From the NCBI RefSeq assembly GCF_021134715.1, contig NC_060023.1, positions 372,001 through 436,000 on the forward strand: 64,000 nucleotides of DNA. The letters run 5' to 3'. The translations under genes and the position numbers were made by a program. Below the pieces are notes generated by a model. The model searched no databases and was not told the DNA's origin. It saw only the letters and a program-made list of their open reading frames with translations. Positions 32,199-43,459 of the stretch are shown here, piece by piece. Source of the DNA: Daphnia pulex (Eukaryota > Arthropoda > Branchiopoda > Diplostraca > Daphniidae). Numbering within the stretch: position 1 is the stretch's first letter; each line of letters starts with the position of its first letter.

Positions 32199-34910
32199 TT
32201 AGACTTTGGCCGAACTGGTAATTTCCACTTCAAGACAAGCTGTGCCCACTGGATTGTTAGACTTGTCGTACAGCTGCAGCTTATTGTGGCCGTCGTTCAA
32301 GCTGGACACGTCAAGTTTAACGAAGCCGACCGTGGACTTTTTCAAACAGAATTTCGACGACTTTTTTACTTTGATGGTTATTTGACACTCTTCCGGATTT
32401 TTAGTCTTGATGGTAAAATCTTTGTTCCACTCCGGCTGGCTGCCGCGGATCGTTTTGGATTTGCCGACTTTCTTGTCCTGTTTGCGGATCGTGTCGCGCC
32501 CTTCCTGGACCCGCATGGAAACGTAATAGTTGTCAGAATCCTTGGCTTCCGGCAGATTTACTCCCCTCTGAACTCTGATTTTGAAATCATTGGGTGTCTG
32601 ATTTCCTTCTTTGCAATCAGGTAGCGACTCTGCTGGTGCTTTCGGTTTCTCATCCATCGCCCGATTCAGTGGAAGTTGGGATTTTTCGGGTTTTGGTGGC
32701 AATGCGTGTGGGTCTTTTGGTACTTGACGGGGTTGATTGTCATTCTTCTTGTTGTTAGACGGGGGTACTTCAGCCGGAGTGTCCTTGGGCTCAGAAATGA
32801 TGTCTGAACGTGGAATGACCTCCGGCAGGTATTTTATCTCTAGCTCAAGACAACTGCCCTCTGGATTGCGACTGGCTTTGTATAGTTGCAGCCTATTGAC
32901 TTGATTGACTTTCAATGCGGACGCGTAAACTACGACGGATCCAACCGTTGACGTCTCCCAACCCAATTTCGATGACTTTTTCAGTTTAATTGTCATTAGA
33001 CACCATTCCGGATCTGGAGTCTCGATGGTAAATTCTTTGTTCCACTCCGGCTGGATGCCGAGGATCGTTTTGGATTTGTTGATTTTCTTGTCCTGGACGC
33101 GGGTCATGCCGCGCCCATCCTCGACCCACATGATGGAAACTGAAACGTAATATTTGTCAGAAGCCTTGGCTTCCGGAAAGTTTACTCCCCTCAGAACTCT
33201 GATTTTGAATTTCCCGGTTGTCTGATTTCCTTCCTTGCAATCAGGTAGCGGCTCTGGTTCTGTTTTCGGTTTCCCATCTATTGCCCGATTCTGTAGAAGT
33301 TGAGATTTTTCGGGATTTGGTACTTGGTGGGGCTGATTGTCAATCTTCTTCATCAAATCAGATTTTTCGGGATTTGGGGGCTGTACCTGTGGATCTCCAG
33401 CCTTATGACGGAATTGATTATCAGTGCTCTTGGATTGAGCCTTTGACGGCTGTTCCTCAACTTGTTCACTGTCCTCAACTTGTCCACTCTCTGCAACTTT
33501 TTCACTCTCCTCAGGTATAATCGTCTCTTCCGCAATTTCAAGTAGTTCGGTTTCACCCACCGGATCTTTATTAGTCACATTTCCGGTGTCGACAATGGTC
33601 TCGGACAAACTCTCCGACAGACACACTGGTTTTGTCTCGTCCATTCCAAGTTGTTGGTTGGATGGATGTTCTTCAACCGGAATGTCTTCCTGATTCTCGA
33701 CCGCAATTTCGTTGGATAAACTCTCGATGGTGAAAATAGCTTCCAGCGTTTGAAACTTGAGACTCTCCGGGTTGTTTTGGATCGTTTCAACGTGTTCTAT
33801 CGCCACCGGGATCTCATTGGGTTTTTCGACTTTAAGGTCGACTTCCTCGTCATTCCTCGGAACCAGTAGTTGTTCGATTATGTCGGTATGGTTGTTAAGG
33901 GATACTCGTAGTTTTTCCACTTCCGCCTGACTGAATGCGATCAGTCTATTCCTGACTTCTATTTCTCGCCTCAGACGCGAACCCTGATTTTTCAAGCGGA
34001 GATTTCTCTTTTTAATGTCAGTAATGACACGTTTCTTTTCTTCCAGTTTGCTTTTGGTAGTTTTCAACTCGATGTGGAATTGTCGCACCTTGGAATGGGA
34101 GTCTGTCAGTTGAGATTGAACTTGACTCAACTCATTCGCCAAGCGTTCTTTTTCCAATTCGTCATATGTCAAGCGGAGATTTAACTCGCTGATTTCAGTT
34201 ATTACACGTTTGTTATAATCCAGTTCGCTTTTGGTAGTTGCCAATTCGTCGTGTACGTTCTGAAACATTTGCAGCTTTGATGAGGAGTCTGTCAGTTGTG
34301 ATTGAAGCAGACTCAACTCATTCTTCAAACGTTCGTTTTCCAACACAGTCAGGTTTTTCTCAATCGCACTGGATTCGATAATTCTATCCCGGTCTTCAAT
34401 TTTTCGCCTTAACTGCGAGTCATCATTTGTCAAGCGAAGATTTTTCTCTGTAATGTCAGTAATAAGACTTTTCTTTTCTTCCAGTTCGATTTTGGTAGTT
34501 GCCAACTCGTCGTGTACGTTCTGAAATATTTCCAACTTTGATGAGGAGTCTGTCAGTTTGGATTGAACTAGACTCAACTCATTCTCCAAGCGTTCTTTTT
34601 CCAATACAGTCAGGTTTTGATCATCGTCTTTCGCCATCAAAGGAAGACCACTTTGTTGGTTCAAGTCATCTCCGCTGGGAGTCGAAACACCTTTGTCCAT
34701 TGCAAGTTTGGTTGCGCAAGAAACGTCAGGTTCAATCTTAATCTGGTTAACAGCCGAAAGCCGAGTTTGTGTATCGGTCTTTCGACTGAATAAATCCATG
34801 AAGATACCATCCCTGCCTATGTCCCAGCAGACATAAGCAAAAAGAAAAGCCAATATAGTGGCTGCCAAAATGTCGATCATTTTCACCACGGGTAAATTGG
34901 GTGTTTGCAA
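32199..34910 (-). CDS. Membrane-anchored coiled-coil protein with two C2-like domains
   Basis: One uninterrupted ORF of 903 aa, no introns. A hydrophobic segment at ~11-32 (MIDILAATILAFLFAYVCW) is a likely signal anchor. Residues ~95-330 form a coiled coil with three internal repeats (NELSLVQSKLTDSSSKLEIF / NELSLLQSQLTDSSSKLQMF / NELSQVQSQLTDSHSKV). An acidic Glu/Val-rich linker follows. A unit [Pro-rich linker NQP(H/R)QVP...PEKSQL + LPDCKEGNQT + C2-like domain] occurs twice: C2-like at ~566-700 and ~773-900, both with (F)KIRV.RGVN.PEAK.SD.YYVS and QPEWNK(E/D)FTI. C2 domains bind membranes or partners; several usual Asp ligands are not obvious, so Ca2+ binding is uncertain. A minus-strand TATATA lies at 34951. 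Intronless structure amid intron-rich genes suggests retroposition or local expansion. Exact function unknown. Confidence 0.85.
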   Translation of the reverse strand: MQTPNLPVVKMIDILAATILAFLFAYVCWDIGRDGIFMDLFSRKTDTQTRLSAVNQIKIEPDVSCATKLAMDKGVSTPSGDDLNQQSGLPLMAKDDDQNLTVLEKERLENELSLVQSKLTDSSSKLEIFQNVHDELATTKIELEEKKSLITDITEKNLRLTNDDSQLRRKIEDRDRIIESSAIEKNLTVLENERLKNELSLLQSQLTDSSSKLQMFQNVHDELATTKSELDYNKRVITEISELNLRLTYDELEKERLANELSQVQSQLTDSHSKVRQFHIELKTTKSKLEEKKRVITDIKKRNLRLKNQGSRLRREIEVRNRLIAFSQAEVEKLRVSLNNHTDIIEQLLVPRNDEEVDLKVEKPNEIPVAIEHVETIQNNPESLKFQTLEAIFTIESLSNEIAVENQEDIPVEEHPSNQQLGMDETKPVCLSESLSETIVDTGNVTNKDPVGETELLEIAEETIIPEESEKVAESGQVEDSEQVEEQPSKAQSKSTDNQFRHKAGDPQVQPPNPEKSDLMKKIDNQPHQVPNPEKSQLLQNRAIDGKPKTEPEPLPDCKEGNQTTGKFKIRVLRGVNFPEAKASDKYYVSVSIMWVEDGRGMTRVQDKKINKSKTILGIQPEWNKEFTIETPDPEWCLMTIKLKKSSKLGWETSTVGSVVVYASALKVNQVNRLQLYKASRNPEGSCLELEIKYLPEVIPRSDIISEPKDTPAEVPPSNNKKNDNQPRQVPKDPHALPPKPEKSQLPLNRAMDEKPKAPAESLPDCKEGNQTPNDFKIRVQRGVNLPEAKDSDNYYVSMRVQEGRDTIRKQDKKVGKSKTIRGSQPEWNKDFTIKTKNPEECQITIKVKKSSKFCLKKSTVGFVKLDVSSLNDGHNKLQLYDKSNNPVGTACLEVEITSSAKV

Positions 34911-34950
34911 TTGAAAACTGCTATGTAGTCTAATGCCGTTAGGGGTTGCC

Positions 34951-34956
34951 TATATA
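34951..34956 (-). promoter_or_regulatory. TATA box of the C2/coiled-coil gene
   Basis: TATATA on both strands, 41 bases before the ATG on the minus strand; the implied leader is very short (about 10-15 nt). Confidence 0.45.
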
Positions 34957-35389
34957 GACTTGCCAGGGTAATCCGAATTTGTATCCGTCCATTTCCTCTG
35001 TTTTTATCAGATTTCTAATTACGTAAATTCTTTTTAACTTTTCGTATTGATTGTAATTATACTTCAAGAAATAACGCACATTTTTCAATTAGTTTAAAAT
35101 ATATTTCAATTCATTTTAATCTTTTAATTGCATTTTAAAATTTAAAATTAAGGTTTTCGGAATCTTGGTCTGGGACAGGGCGCCTCTAGCGGTTAGTTCA
35201 CCAACTAAGAAGTATGGAAATCAATTTTTAATCAATTTTAATCGATATCCTAAGTATTGCTAATAGACGAAAAGCTTCGTCTGCTTTAGTTTTCGTTTAC
35301 AAATTTCAAGTAAGCAAGCATGAAGCATGAGCATGAGCAAGCATTTCAAGTAGCCACTCCATGCTGTTTGGCAGGTAAAAACTCAATAA

Positions 35390-35600
35390 AAATGGGATGA
35401 CTATGGAAGCTTAAATAGAAGTTTACTTTGTTCCAATTTTCCAATGATTGTGAATTGTTACTTCCTGCTAGCATTATGTATCCCCTTGTCAATGCATGGC
35501 AGTTTGTTTGCACTATAATGTAACCTTTTCCTCTGTGCAGCAGATTTGAGGCCTGGGCCAGCCAACATAACAGCACAGTTTTGGTCGTGCTGGACCTCAC
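35390..35600 (+). repeat. Dispersed repeat, copy 2
   Basis: Best-preserved copy: GTCAATGCATGGCAGTTTGT, CACTATAATGTAACC, GCAGATTTGAGGCCTGGGCC. Related to 29900-30130 and, inverted, to 59860-60070. Confidence 0.55.
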
Positions 35601-35973
35601 TGGAGTAAGTCACATATGTATCATATGTTAAACTTCTTAAATTTTAGTGTTAAGAAATAAAGTTCTCAGTTTATTTTTCTTACATTAATCTATTTCATCA
35701 TTAATCTATTAAAGTTGTTTCTCCACTTTGGTTAACCCGCACACATTCCGATTAGACATACATCTTCCCGATTCCAATCGAGTCGCTGTTGAAAATGAAT
35801 GACTGTCAATTTTATGAGAATTCTGCTGATGCGGATTAGGTATTATTGCTGTAACAAGTAAATTATCCTTACTTGTCTAAAAAAATCATTGACGTTAGTC
35901 AAAACCTCTTAATTGTCAATTTTTAATTATATCATGTTCTCGTTCCAGAAAGATTTGATGTGTCACGCCAGAC

Positions 35974-36126
35974 ATGTCGATGGATTGGATTTGGATCGCT
36001 CTGGCTCTCGCAGTCACTCTTTGTCGTATCGTTCAGTCATTGTTCTTGGGGATGCTGTACGACGTATCGTGCCAGATACTTGGTGAAGAAGTATTCGACG
36101 ATCAACATCATGGCGGATTAAATTAA
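35974..36126 (+). CDS. Small hydrophobic ORF, 50 aa (uncertain)
   Basis: ATG to TAA, 50 codons, beginning MSMDWIWIALALAVTLCRIV, which looks like a signal peptide or membrane segment, and ending in an acidic/His tail (EEVFDDQHHGG). A possible acceptor TTCCAG lies 25 bases upstream of the ATG. No relative is recognised and the ORF may be chance. Confidence 0.2.
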   Translation: MSMDWIWIALALAVTLCRIVQSLFLGMLYDVSCQILGEEVFDDQHHGGLN

Positions 36127-37488
36127 CTTGCGGTGACTTACTGTAAAAGTAATTTTAGTTCTTTATTTACATATAAACACCGTGTATTTTATTTTAATGC
36201 CTTCTTTACTGCTCTTTAGTTTTGCCTTCCACGTTGAGTCAGTCACACCGTGTGGTCGACGCGTGGACTTGATGATCACCAATAAGCGGTACTCATTGTA
36301 TTAATTAATTTAGATCTCTTACAGGATAACAACTAAGTTTCAATTCATTTGTAGCCTAAAGTGTGATATTTTCTTATTCTCTGTATTTTATTGCAGGTTG
36401 CAATGAATCTGAGTGCCTGATGTGTTCCTGCCATGAAGATTTATCAGAAGTTAAATTCATCAATTTTCAAATTTATGATTGATGATTTGAAATTTTTTAA
36501 ATTTCCACGAAGAAGTTGTGTGGATTGATCGACCAACCCAAATACAAGTAACTTCACTTGATGTTACCACCTATTACCTACCTGGTTCCTACTCCATAAC
36601 CAAATATCCAAGTTCCTATTTCTTAACTCCCCGTGTCATTGAATTTTGCTTCTATATTTAGTTTTTATTTATTAAAGTCGTCGACGTCCAAAAGTCACTC
36701 CGTCCCTTCACTCCCTTGGTTGTGAGGAACCTTATGTTAAGGTTGCCGAAACCATTTTCCTATCCCCTCTTTACGAATTCCATCATCGGCCGACTTCATA
36801 AGCCTGACACTTGGGAATCAAGCAGTGAAAATATAGTTAACAAGGAATATTAGCCACAAGCTTTGTAATGGAATCAAAGAAAACAAATTCTATTTTTAAA
36901 CTTTATGTTGTTACAATTAGTGGAATTGTCCATTAGACAATTCTAGAGACTAATCTATTTCGCTGTGTATTTTCAGTTCGTTTTCCATCGAACTAGTGGA
37001 ATCCTGATGTAATCTAGTTGACTTGTTAGCCGATGTTTTCTTCAAAAATCCATGGTAGTTAAGTCACTGGCTTACTGCCAACCAATTTCTTTTCCAAAAT
37101 TCTGTTTAAATTAACTAATTAAGTCAGGTATACAAATTGCTATCTTTTAGGCATTTCTTAAACGAAACAGCAATTTGTTTATTTTTCGATTCAAGTGCGA
37201 AGGTTTTGCTTAGACATATGTTATGATATAGCAGTTGTTTATGTGGCCATACCATCTAGGAAAAATGGGAAAAGTAAACTCAAGGGGTAATATAACCGTA
37301 TTTGAGAAAGTGAGACAGTTTTCTCTCCTTTTAATGTAAAATGCTTTATTGTTCTTTTTTATTCTTCTTTGTTAGCTATCAATTTCTCATTTCCAGGAGG
37401 AGTAGAAAAAAATGCAGCTATCAGTATCCAGAAAATCTAAAAGTATCAGTTATCCAGATGTTTCAAACAAGTCAACTACTGCTCCGAC

Positions 37489-38198
37489 ATGAAGGTAAAA
37501 ATCATAACCACAATTTCATATTTCACAAGCTGAATATTTCTATTATTGCTTAAATTAATTTTATTTTGTTAAATTAAATTCCAGTTCTTTATTATCCTCG
37601 TTGCATTTGTTGCGTTCGCTGTTGCCGATTCATACAAGGCTGCTGAATACGAGGCTCCCAAGTACGAAGCCCCGAAATACGAGACTCCTAAATACGAGGC
37701 TCCTAAGTACGAAGAAGTAACATACGTAAGTTTTGATTCAATTAATAATTAAATGACTCAAATGACAAAAATTAATTTGCAACCATTGAATTACAATTTC
37801 AGGCCCCTCAACCCTACAGCTTCGGATACGACGTCCAGGATAAAGAATCTTACACTGACTTCGAGCACAACGAGAAATCTGACTACAACGTAGTCACTGG
37901 ATCTTACCGTGTGGTTCTCCCCGACAGCCGCGTCCAGATCGTCACCTACAAGGCTGACGCCAACGGATACACCGCTGACGTTAAATACGAAGGGGAAGCC
38001 AAGTATCCCGAGAACGCTGAGTCCAAAGCTGATGCTTCCTACTCCGCTCCATCCTACAAGGCTTCCGAATACCAAAAACCGGCCTACGTCGCCCCCACTT
38101 ACGCCGCGCCATCCTACACTACCCCAGCCTACAAGGAGCCGGAGTACGAAACTCCAGCCTACACCACTAAAGCTACTGCTCCCTACCCAAAATATTAG
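37489..38198 (+). CDS. Cuticle protein with R&R chitin-binding domain
   Basis: Exons 37489-37494 (Met-Lys), 37585-37725 and 37803-38198 give 180 aa. The signal peptide (FFIILVAFVAFAVADS) is followed by repeats of YE(A/T)PKYE. The Rebers-Riddiford consensus spans ~53-115 (YSFGYDVQDKESYTDFEH, VTGSYRVVLPDSRVQIVTYK, ADANGYTADVKYEG), of the RR-2-like type that binds chitin. A Tyr/Pro/Ala-rich tail (YVAPTYAAPSYTTPAY) follows, as in flexible or sclerotised cuticle proteins. The first exon with only two codons is usual for arthropod cuticle genes. A poly(A) signal AATAAA lies at about 38432. Confidence 0.93.
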
Positions 38199-38239
38199 TT
38201 CCCGTCAATTGTTCTTTCTTGATTCTGAGATTATAATTT

Positions 38240-40600
38240 AAAAGTCTTCAAACGATTTAAAGTCTCCCACTGGAAAATCAGTTTAATGCTAGTCCAAGAT
38301 TCACTTCTCATTTCTCAACATTCTTCCTTGTTTGTGATAATGAAGTGATCATAGAAATCTACAAGCTAGGTGGCTAGTCAAGTAGTTAGTTGGACAGTGT
38401 CGAAAACCGATGTAAATTTATCAAATAACGAAATAAATAAATTGTTGCGAGGGAGCAAAACATATCTTATAATTTCTGCTTAAGCAATTTTGATTGGTGA
38501 CTGTCGGAAAACAATTGTAGTATTTTCTATTTTGAACGTAAGTTGCCTGGCTACATAGCACTTAGCAGTAAATTTCAAGTTACGCGTGATAAAGCAATCA
38601 ATTTTTCTCTTGCCCATAAAAAGTAATGGGGTAAAATGGTTCGTTTGATAGAAGATAGATGTCGCTTAAATCTCTCATGTCGAAAGCATGTCGAAAGTTC
38701 TTGCTGCTTTGTTCGAGTTTTACTTGTGTTTTTGGAATAAATTCGACGCTAAATCAAATGTAAGTTATTTTCAAGGATTATAGTTCCAACATAGTTTATT
38801 TTTATACCCATATCGTGTTTCTACTTGAATTCTAGATTGCGTATGCAAATGTCCTGCACTACCTGACAGCTTATTTCAACAACGTCGGGTTTTCATCACC
38901 AACAACTGATTGACTGAAATGTTTCCCGTCTGTCTGATCTTCCACTATGAAAATCACTTTGTTAATGAGACATTAGAATAAGATACAGGTTAACAAATAG
39001 CCTTTTCTGTGTTGTACCGCTCACTACAGTCAGAAGTGATCACAACCAAGTACGAAAACCAAACAGTTGTAGTACTACAATACAACCTATGCTATAAGTC
39101 TAGTAAGTACTAAAACTAATTTAAATCATATAATGCCAATAATGGTGGATTGTGACTGATTAAAAAATTCTCCCTTGAACCATGTAGAACTCTAAATTTC
39201 GTGCCTTCAGCAGTGTGAAAACAGTGAAATTGTATTCATACTGTGCTGTTTTCCAGGATCACTTGAAAGCAATATTGCATTAAAAGAGGTAAAGGTTTGC
39301 TACTGTTTTCTCCCAGAAACATTAATTCTTACAAAATTATTTCAATAATAAGTATTTCAGAAGTATGTTGATGAGGCCATACCGTTAACTTCCACATATT
39401 CTTCTTAATCATCAAGCAGCCTTAATGGGATATGAGAGCAGGAGCACCTCTTGAAATCATACTTCCCAGAAGTTACCCTAGCCTGGTTAAGGTAAGATTT
39501 CTGGATCATACAATTGATTGTTACTTATTGTTGTTTGTTTTTGTTTTCTAGGATCAAGAAAGGGACTGACGCCGATTATCACCTCCAGGTTTGGAGTTTT
39601 GAGCTTATGCTGTTTGTAGTGAGTTGGTGGGTTCTTGGTGACGAAGGAATGATCATGATTTGGTGAGTAGATGATGCGTAAATCAATCGATTGTCAACGA
39701 GCTAGACCGCAGACATCTTCACATTAGTTTTAAACGTTCTTCTTTCCATGTCTTATTTTTAACGCTAGATGGATAGATGTGGAATCCTGGAAATGTTGCT
39801 GACCGACAACCAGCTCCGGTCAAAATTTGGTCTTGCGGATGCATTTGTGCCACCCAGCATCAATACCACCTATCACCACGCTACTGCAATACTTCATGAC
39901 ACTTTCTTTAGCATCATGAAATTTATCTCAACATGTGGAGTTGGTTGCTGTGAATTCCATTTTTACGGTTTTTTCATCATGAGCATTTCAGTGTGCTTCT
40001 TAGAAAAGGTAAAGATTGATATGCTTTATTCATTTTTATATTTTCATTAATGTAAATCATTGTTTTTAACAGAGCACGCAGTTTCTTTATGGAATCGTGT
40101 GGTCCTGGCACGGAGATTCTTGTGCCAATGCTGACCTTTGTCCATGACGGAAGAGGCTATTCCACCAACGTTCTTCTCCATCCTTATCTTCGCGACGCAC
40201 GCTCATCTAGCTTCACTGCTACTAACCACAATTTGTTTTACTACACTGGCGACTTGGCGAGTTTCTGGACCACTTCAGTGATCGCTTCCGTGCCGCTGTT
40301 ACACACCTGCAGTCACTTGCCACAGGATTATGCCCAGGTACCCAACAATTGACTTATTTTCGTAGATTATCTACTAGTAATCTATTTGCGTTAAACTCTG
40401 TGTCTGTGTAATAGTTTTCAAAATCAGGCCCTTCTTGCGCAAACAAAGTTTTACTTGAGCGTTTCTTTTTTCTAACGCTAGATGGCTTTCGAACATTTTC
40501 AGCTGTCAAAACAGTCAGTTACAGTTACTTTGAACATCTCTTTAAACGTTTATCGACCGTTTTTGGTGGTAATTTTGTAGTGATAACTAACGATAACTAT
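38240..40600. other. Intergenic region paralogous to 26.7-27.4 kb
   Basis: 39770-40480 matches 26760-27420 in patches. ORFs at 39769-40050 and 40089-40352 lie here, but the matching frames are not kept in the other copy, so I do not call genes. Confidence 0.45.
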
Positions 40601-40605
40601 TCCCC

Positions 40606-40995
40606 CAACAAAGCTCACTTGTTAGGTTTTCGATATTTGATTTTTTATTTCTACTTCCGGTTTACTCATTTCAGTCTGTAGTTTAGTAAATATTCATTCG
40701 AGGTACAAAAGAACCACATATTCGTGATCCTCGTCGAATTTGTGGTAAAGTTCATGTTTTGTTTTTTATGTATTCGTACTTCCGGTTTCGAAAATTTTCC
40801 TGAACTATAGTTCAGGAAAATTCTCGATTTTGGCCAAATTTTGGATTTCGTTTAAATCATATCTAATCGACCCCAAATTTCATGGAGATCACGAATATGT
40901 AGTTTATTTTGACGACAGCTCAATGGTTGAGGCGCTGTGGTTACTTCCGGTTTACTTCCGGAATTTTTTTAAAGACTAGCAAGTGAACTTTGTTG
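40606..40995. mobile_element. Inverted-repeat element (~390 bp), unassigned MITE
   Basis: Left arm CAACAAAGCTCACTTGTTAG (40606-25) and right arm CTAGCAAGTGAACTTTGTTG (40976-95) are inverted repeats matching at 18 of 20 positions. The interior holds several ACTTCCGGTTT motifs and a perfect 30-bp palindrome at 40793-40822. No ORF. Fragments occur at 7240-7290 and 27560-27850, so it is a small repeated family. Confidence 0.65.
40793..40822. repeat. Perfect 30-bp palindrome
   Basis: AATTTTCCTGAACTA followed directly by its reverse complement. The sister copy at 27.7 kb keeps only the right half (TTTAGGAAAATTCTCG). Confidence 0.9.
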
Positions 40996-41251
40996 TGTGT
41001 ACAGTTCTCAATATTGCCAGCTATTTTTAAGCCTTTAATAATGCGAGCTGTTTAAGTTTTGAGCCAAAAACCTGATTACTGTTACCTATATGTAAGTTCA
41101 ATTGTCATGTCTCTTAATAAGAATTGTTTTGTATTTATATTTAGGTAATGCAGAGATGTTGCCTAGATGAACACCAAAAGATTGACGGCAGCCCTAAAAT
41201 GTCAGCGTGGATCATCGTATTGTTGGTATTGTTGCGTTTGTTTTGTGTTAG

Positions 41252-41470
41252 TTAACCCGTTGTCTGCCACGCCTTTGTTCTCCCCTAGCTCCTTAGCATT
41301 GGCCGCGCCGAAAGGCCCTGTTAGGCAATGCACCATAGGGACTTCCCCCTTGTCAGCCCGGACTTGTCAGCAATGGCAAGTCCCACCTTGGCCATGGATC
41401 CTTCAGACGTGGCGCGTAGATTAGTAGAAAACAACCTACGGGTTGTATGGCGTGGCAGCCAACGGGTTAA
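41252..41470. mobile_element. piggyBac-like MITE flanked by TTAA
   Basis: TTAA (41252-55), then CCCGTTGTCTGCCACGCC ... GGCGTGGCAGCCAACGGG, then TTAA (41467-70). The terminal inverted repeats agree at 17 of 18 positions. TTAA duplication with CCC...GGG ends is the piggyBac hallmark. The 211-bp interior has no transposase and is fairly GC-rich. Confidence 0.8.
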
Positions 41471-41559
41471 CTTAAGTGTATATGTGTATGTATATGTGAT
41501 TGTAAAATGTGGCGGAATTGTGGGTGGAGGTGGGAACAATAAACACAATTCACGTATCA

Positions 41560-43370
41560 ATTTAGTTTGTTTATTACATTATTTAAAAATAGCATTGTCA
41601 TAAATAATGACTTTCCAAAGCAGAATTCAAATATGAACAATAACTACTATACAATTTTATCTGTCGCTCGATAATGTTGAATCCCCTTGATCTGTTAGCA
41701 GAATAGACAATCTCTTCATACCATATAAACATAGATTTTCAACTTATAACAGACCAAAATTTCAAACTCAATGAGAAAAATGTAATGCAAGCTACTATTA
41801 ATCTTCTGACAGCAACAAACACAACAGCTCCTTTCAGACCAAGCAGCTGCAACACCTGCATTGCTGAAATTTCAGCTATATCTCTTGTCAGCTTCCACCA
41901 ATGGGTCCAAACCATGAAACAGCGGCGGAGGCCTGAAAACAGAATGGAAATGTATTGAAATGTCAACCATTTTAAATCAAGATGGTACAGAAAGGAAGCA
42001 ATACCTGAAATCAACCTTTCCTTTGATCATCGTAAATTGGAGCTTATGTTGTGGTCATCAAAATCTCCTGAGTGGGCACCATTATCTCCGCAATGGGAGC
42101 AAAAAGTTGGATCTGACGAGGAGTATATGAATGGCTCCATTAATCACATCACCAGCTGGCTGCTCCAAAACAAGACAAATGTCGAACTTCACCTGACGGT
42201 TGAATCCTATGAGATAAGAAAACAGATGGGACATAAGTAACACGCAGTGCACGCTCAACAGAAATATAACCAAAACTTCAAAATTTTTAGAACAGACAAG
42301 AATTTTTACAATAGACCTTACAGTTGACAAGGTTCAAATACTAAGAAAAATGTTGAACTAAGGGAAATCAAATCGTGTAAAAACCACACTGAGTTTTACA
42401 TTCTACTAAATGGATGATCAGATTATCAGAATAAAAGGCTAGATTCCCAGTTAAAATAAATTGATAGTTCAACTATCTGATCTGCTTTAAACTGGAGGAC
42501 AGGAAACAGATAAATTTCTGGATTTTACGAAAAAATTCTATGAATGTGGAAATTGCTGTGCAACAAAGTTTTAACCTGCCTTGAGTTGTCATAAACCCCT
42601 CCTACAGTACATTAAAATCAAGCACGAATAATGTCAAAGCAAATTACTTACTGCATGCATGCCAGTAATTTTGGGAAAATTTCTCATGGCAGTCTATAGG
42701 CAAAATAATTCTGGCAAAGTTAAAACCCAAGAGTTGCCATAGAGGACGCCGGCCACTAGCTGCCATCTTGAACATTAGTAAGGAGGAATGGGCAAGGTTG
42801 CCCGATAAGAAAAATTTACCTTTAGAAACTGTGAAGTGACATCTAGTGTTAAAGCGAAAAAGGTAATGGGAGGTCTCAGCAAATGGAGTGGCTAATTGGT
42901 CAGAAAATTGGTTTACCATTATTCTATTCTGCATCTAGCGTTACTTAAATGGTATCACTATCAGAAACCATAAGAATAAATTTGACACGAGTGGTGCGGT
43001 GATGCGACAGACCAAAATCTTACATTTTCAAGACTTTCAAGACACATCGCGCTAAGACTGCGAAATAGCGACATTGTTTTTGCGAATTGAAAGGGCATGT
43101 TAAAATTGGGAACATGGGAATATTGTTGTAGGGAAAAGATACAGTAACTTAATGTTTTGTATAGAAACAGAAATAAAACATTAGTTGGTTTGCTAAACAG
43201 TATGGAATTTGTTTTAAAAGGAATATTAAAGATTCGGCTCAATTTAAGGGTATCGCCAACGCAATCAAAATTGAAATATTTTCTGTGATTCATGATATCG
43301 TAACAATTTTAGGCACAGTACCTCCAAAATTACAAAAACGTGCTTAAGACATGACTAAGAGAAAGAAAAA
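41560..43370. other. Intergenic, no gene seen
   Basis: Several short ORFs on both strands, none with splice context, repeats or recognisable domains. No structured element stands out before the tRNA. Confidence 0.4.
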
Positions 43371-43375
43371 TGTAA

Positions 43376-43457
43376 TGGCAGCGGCGAGATTCGAACTCGC
43401 GCCTCCGAGGAGACTGGTGCCTTAAACCAGCGCCTTAGACCGCTCGGCCACGCTACC
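43376..43457 (-). tRNA. tRNA-Leu (AAG)
   Basis: On the minus strand the acceptor stem GGTAGCG pairs with CGCTGCC, the A box is TGGCCGAGCGG, and the anticodon arm is CTGGT-TTAAGGC-ACCAG with anticodon AAG. A long variable arm (CTCCTCGGAGG) and B box GTTCGAATC follow, with discriminator A. The long variable arm is typical of type II tRNA-Leu. An oligo-T terminator (TTTTTC) follows. No intron. Confidence 0.96.
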
Positions 43458-43459
43458 GA

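Larger units (their letters stand above)
34990..37480. other. Intergenic region with repeat copies
   Basis: Dispersed repeat at 35390-35600. 36720-37340 is shared with 25915-26480. A short hydrophobic ORF is listed separately at 35974. No other gene seen. Confidence 0.45.

Noticed and set aside
37791-38075. 94-codon minus-strand ORF opposite the cuticle protein
   Set aside because: Antisense shadow of the R&R domain exon.
39769-40352. Two consecutive ORFs that share segments with 26.8-27.2 kb
   Set aside because: The shared DNA does not keep the same reading frame in the other copy, so I treat it as duplicated non-coding DNA.
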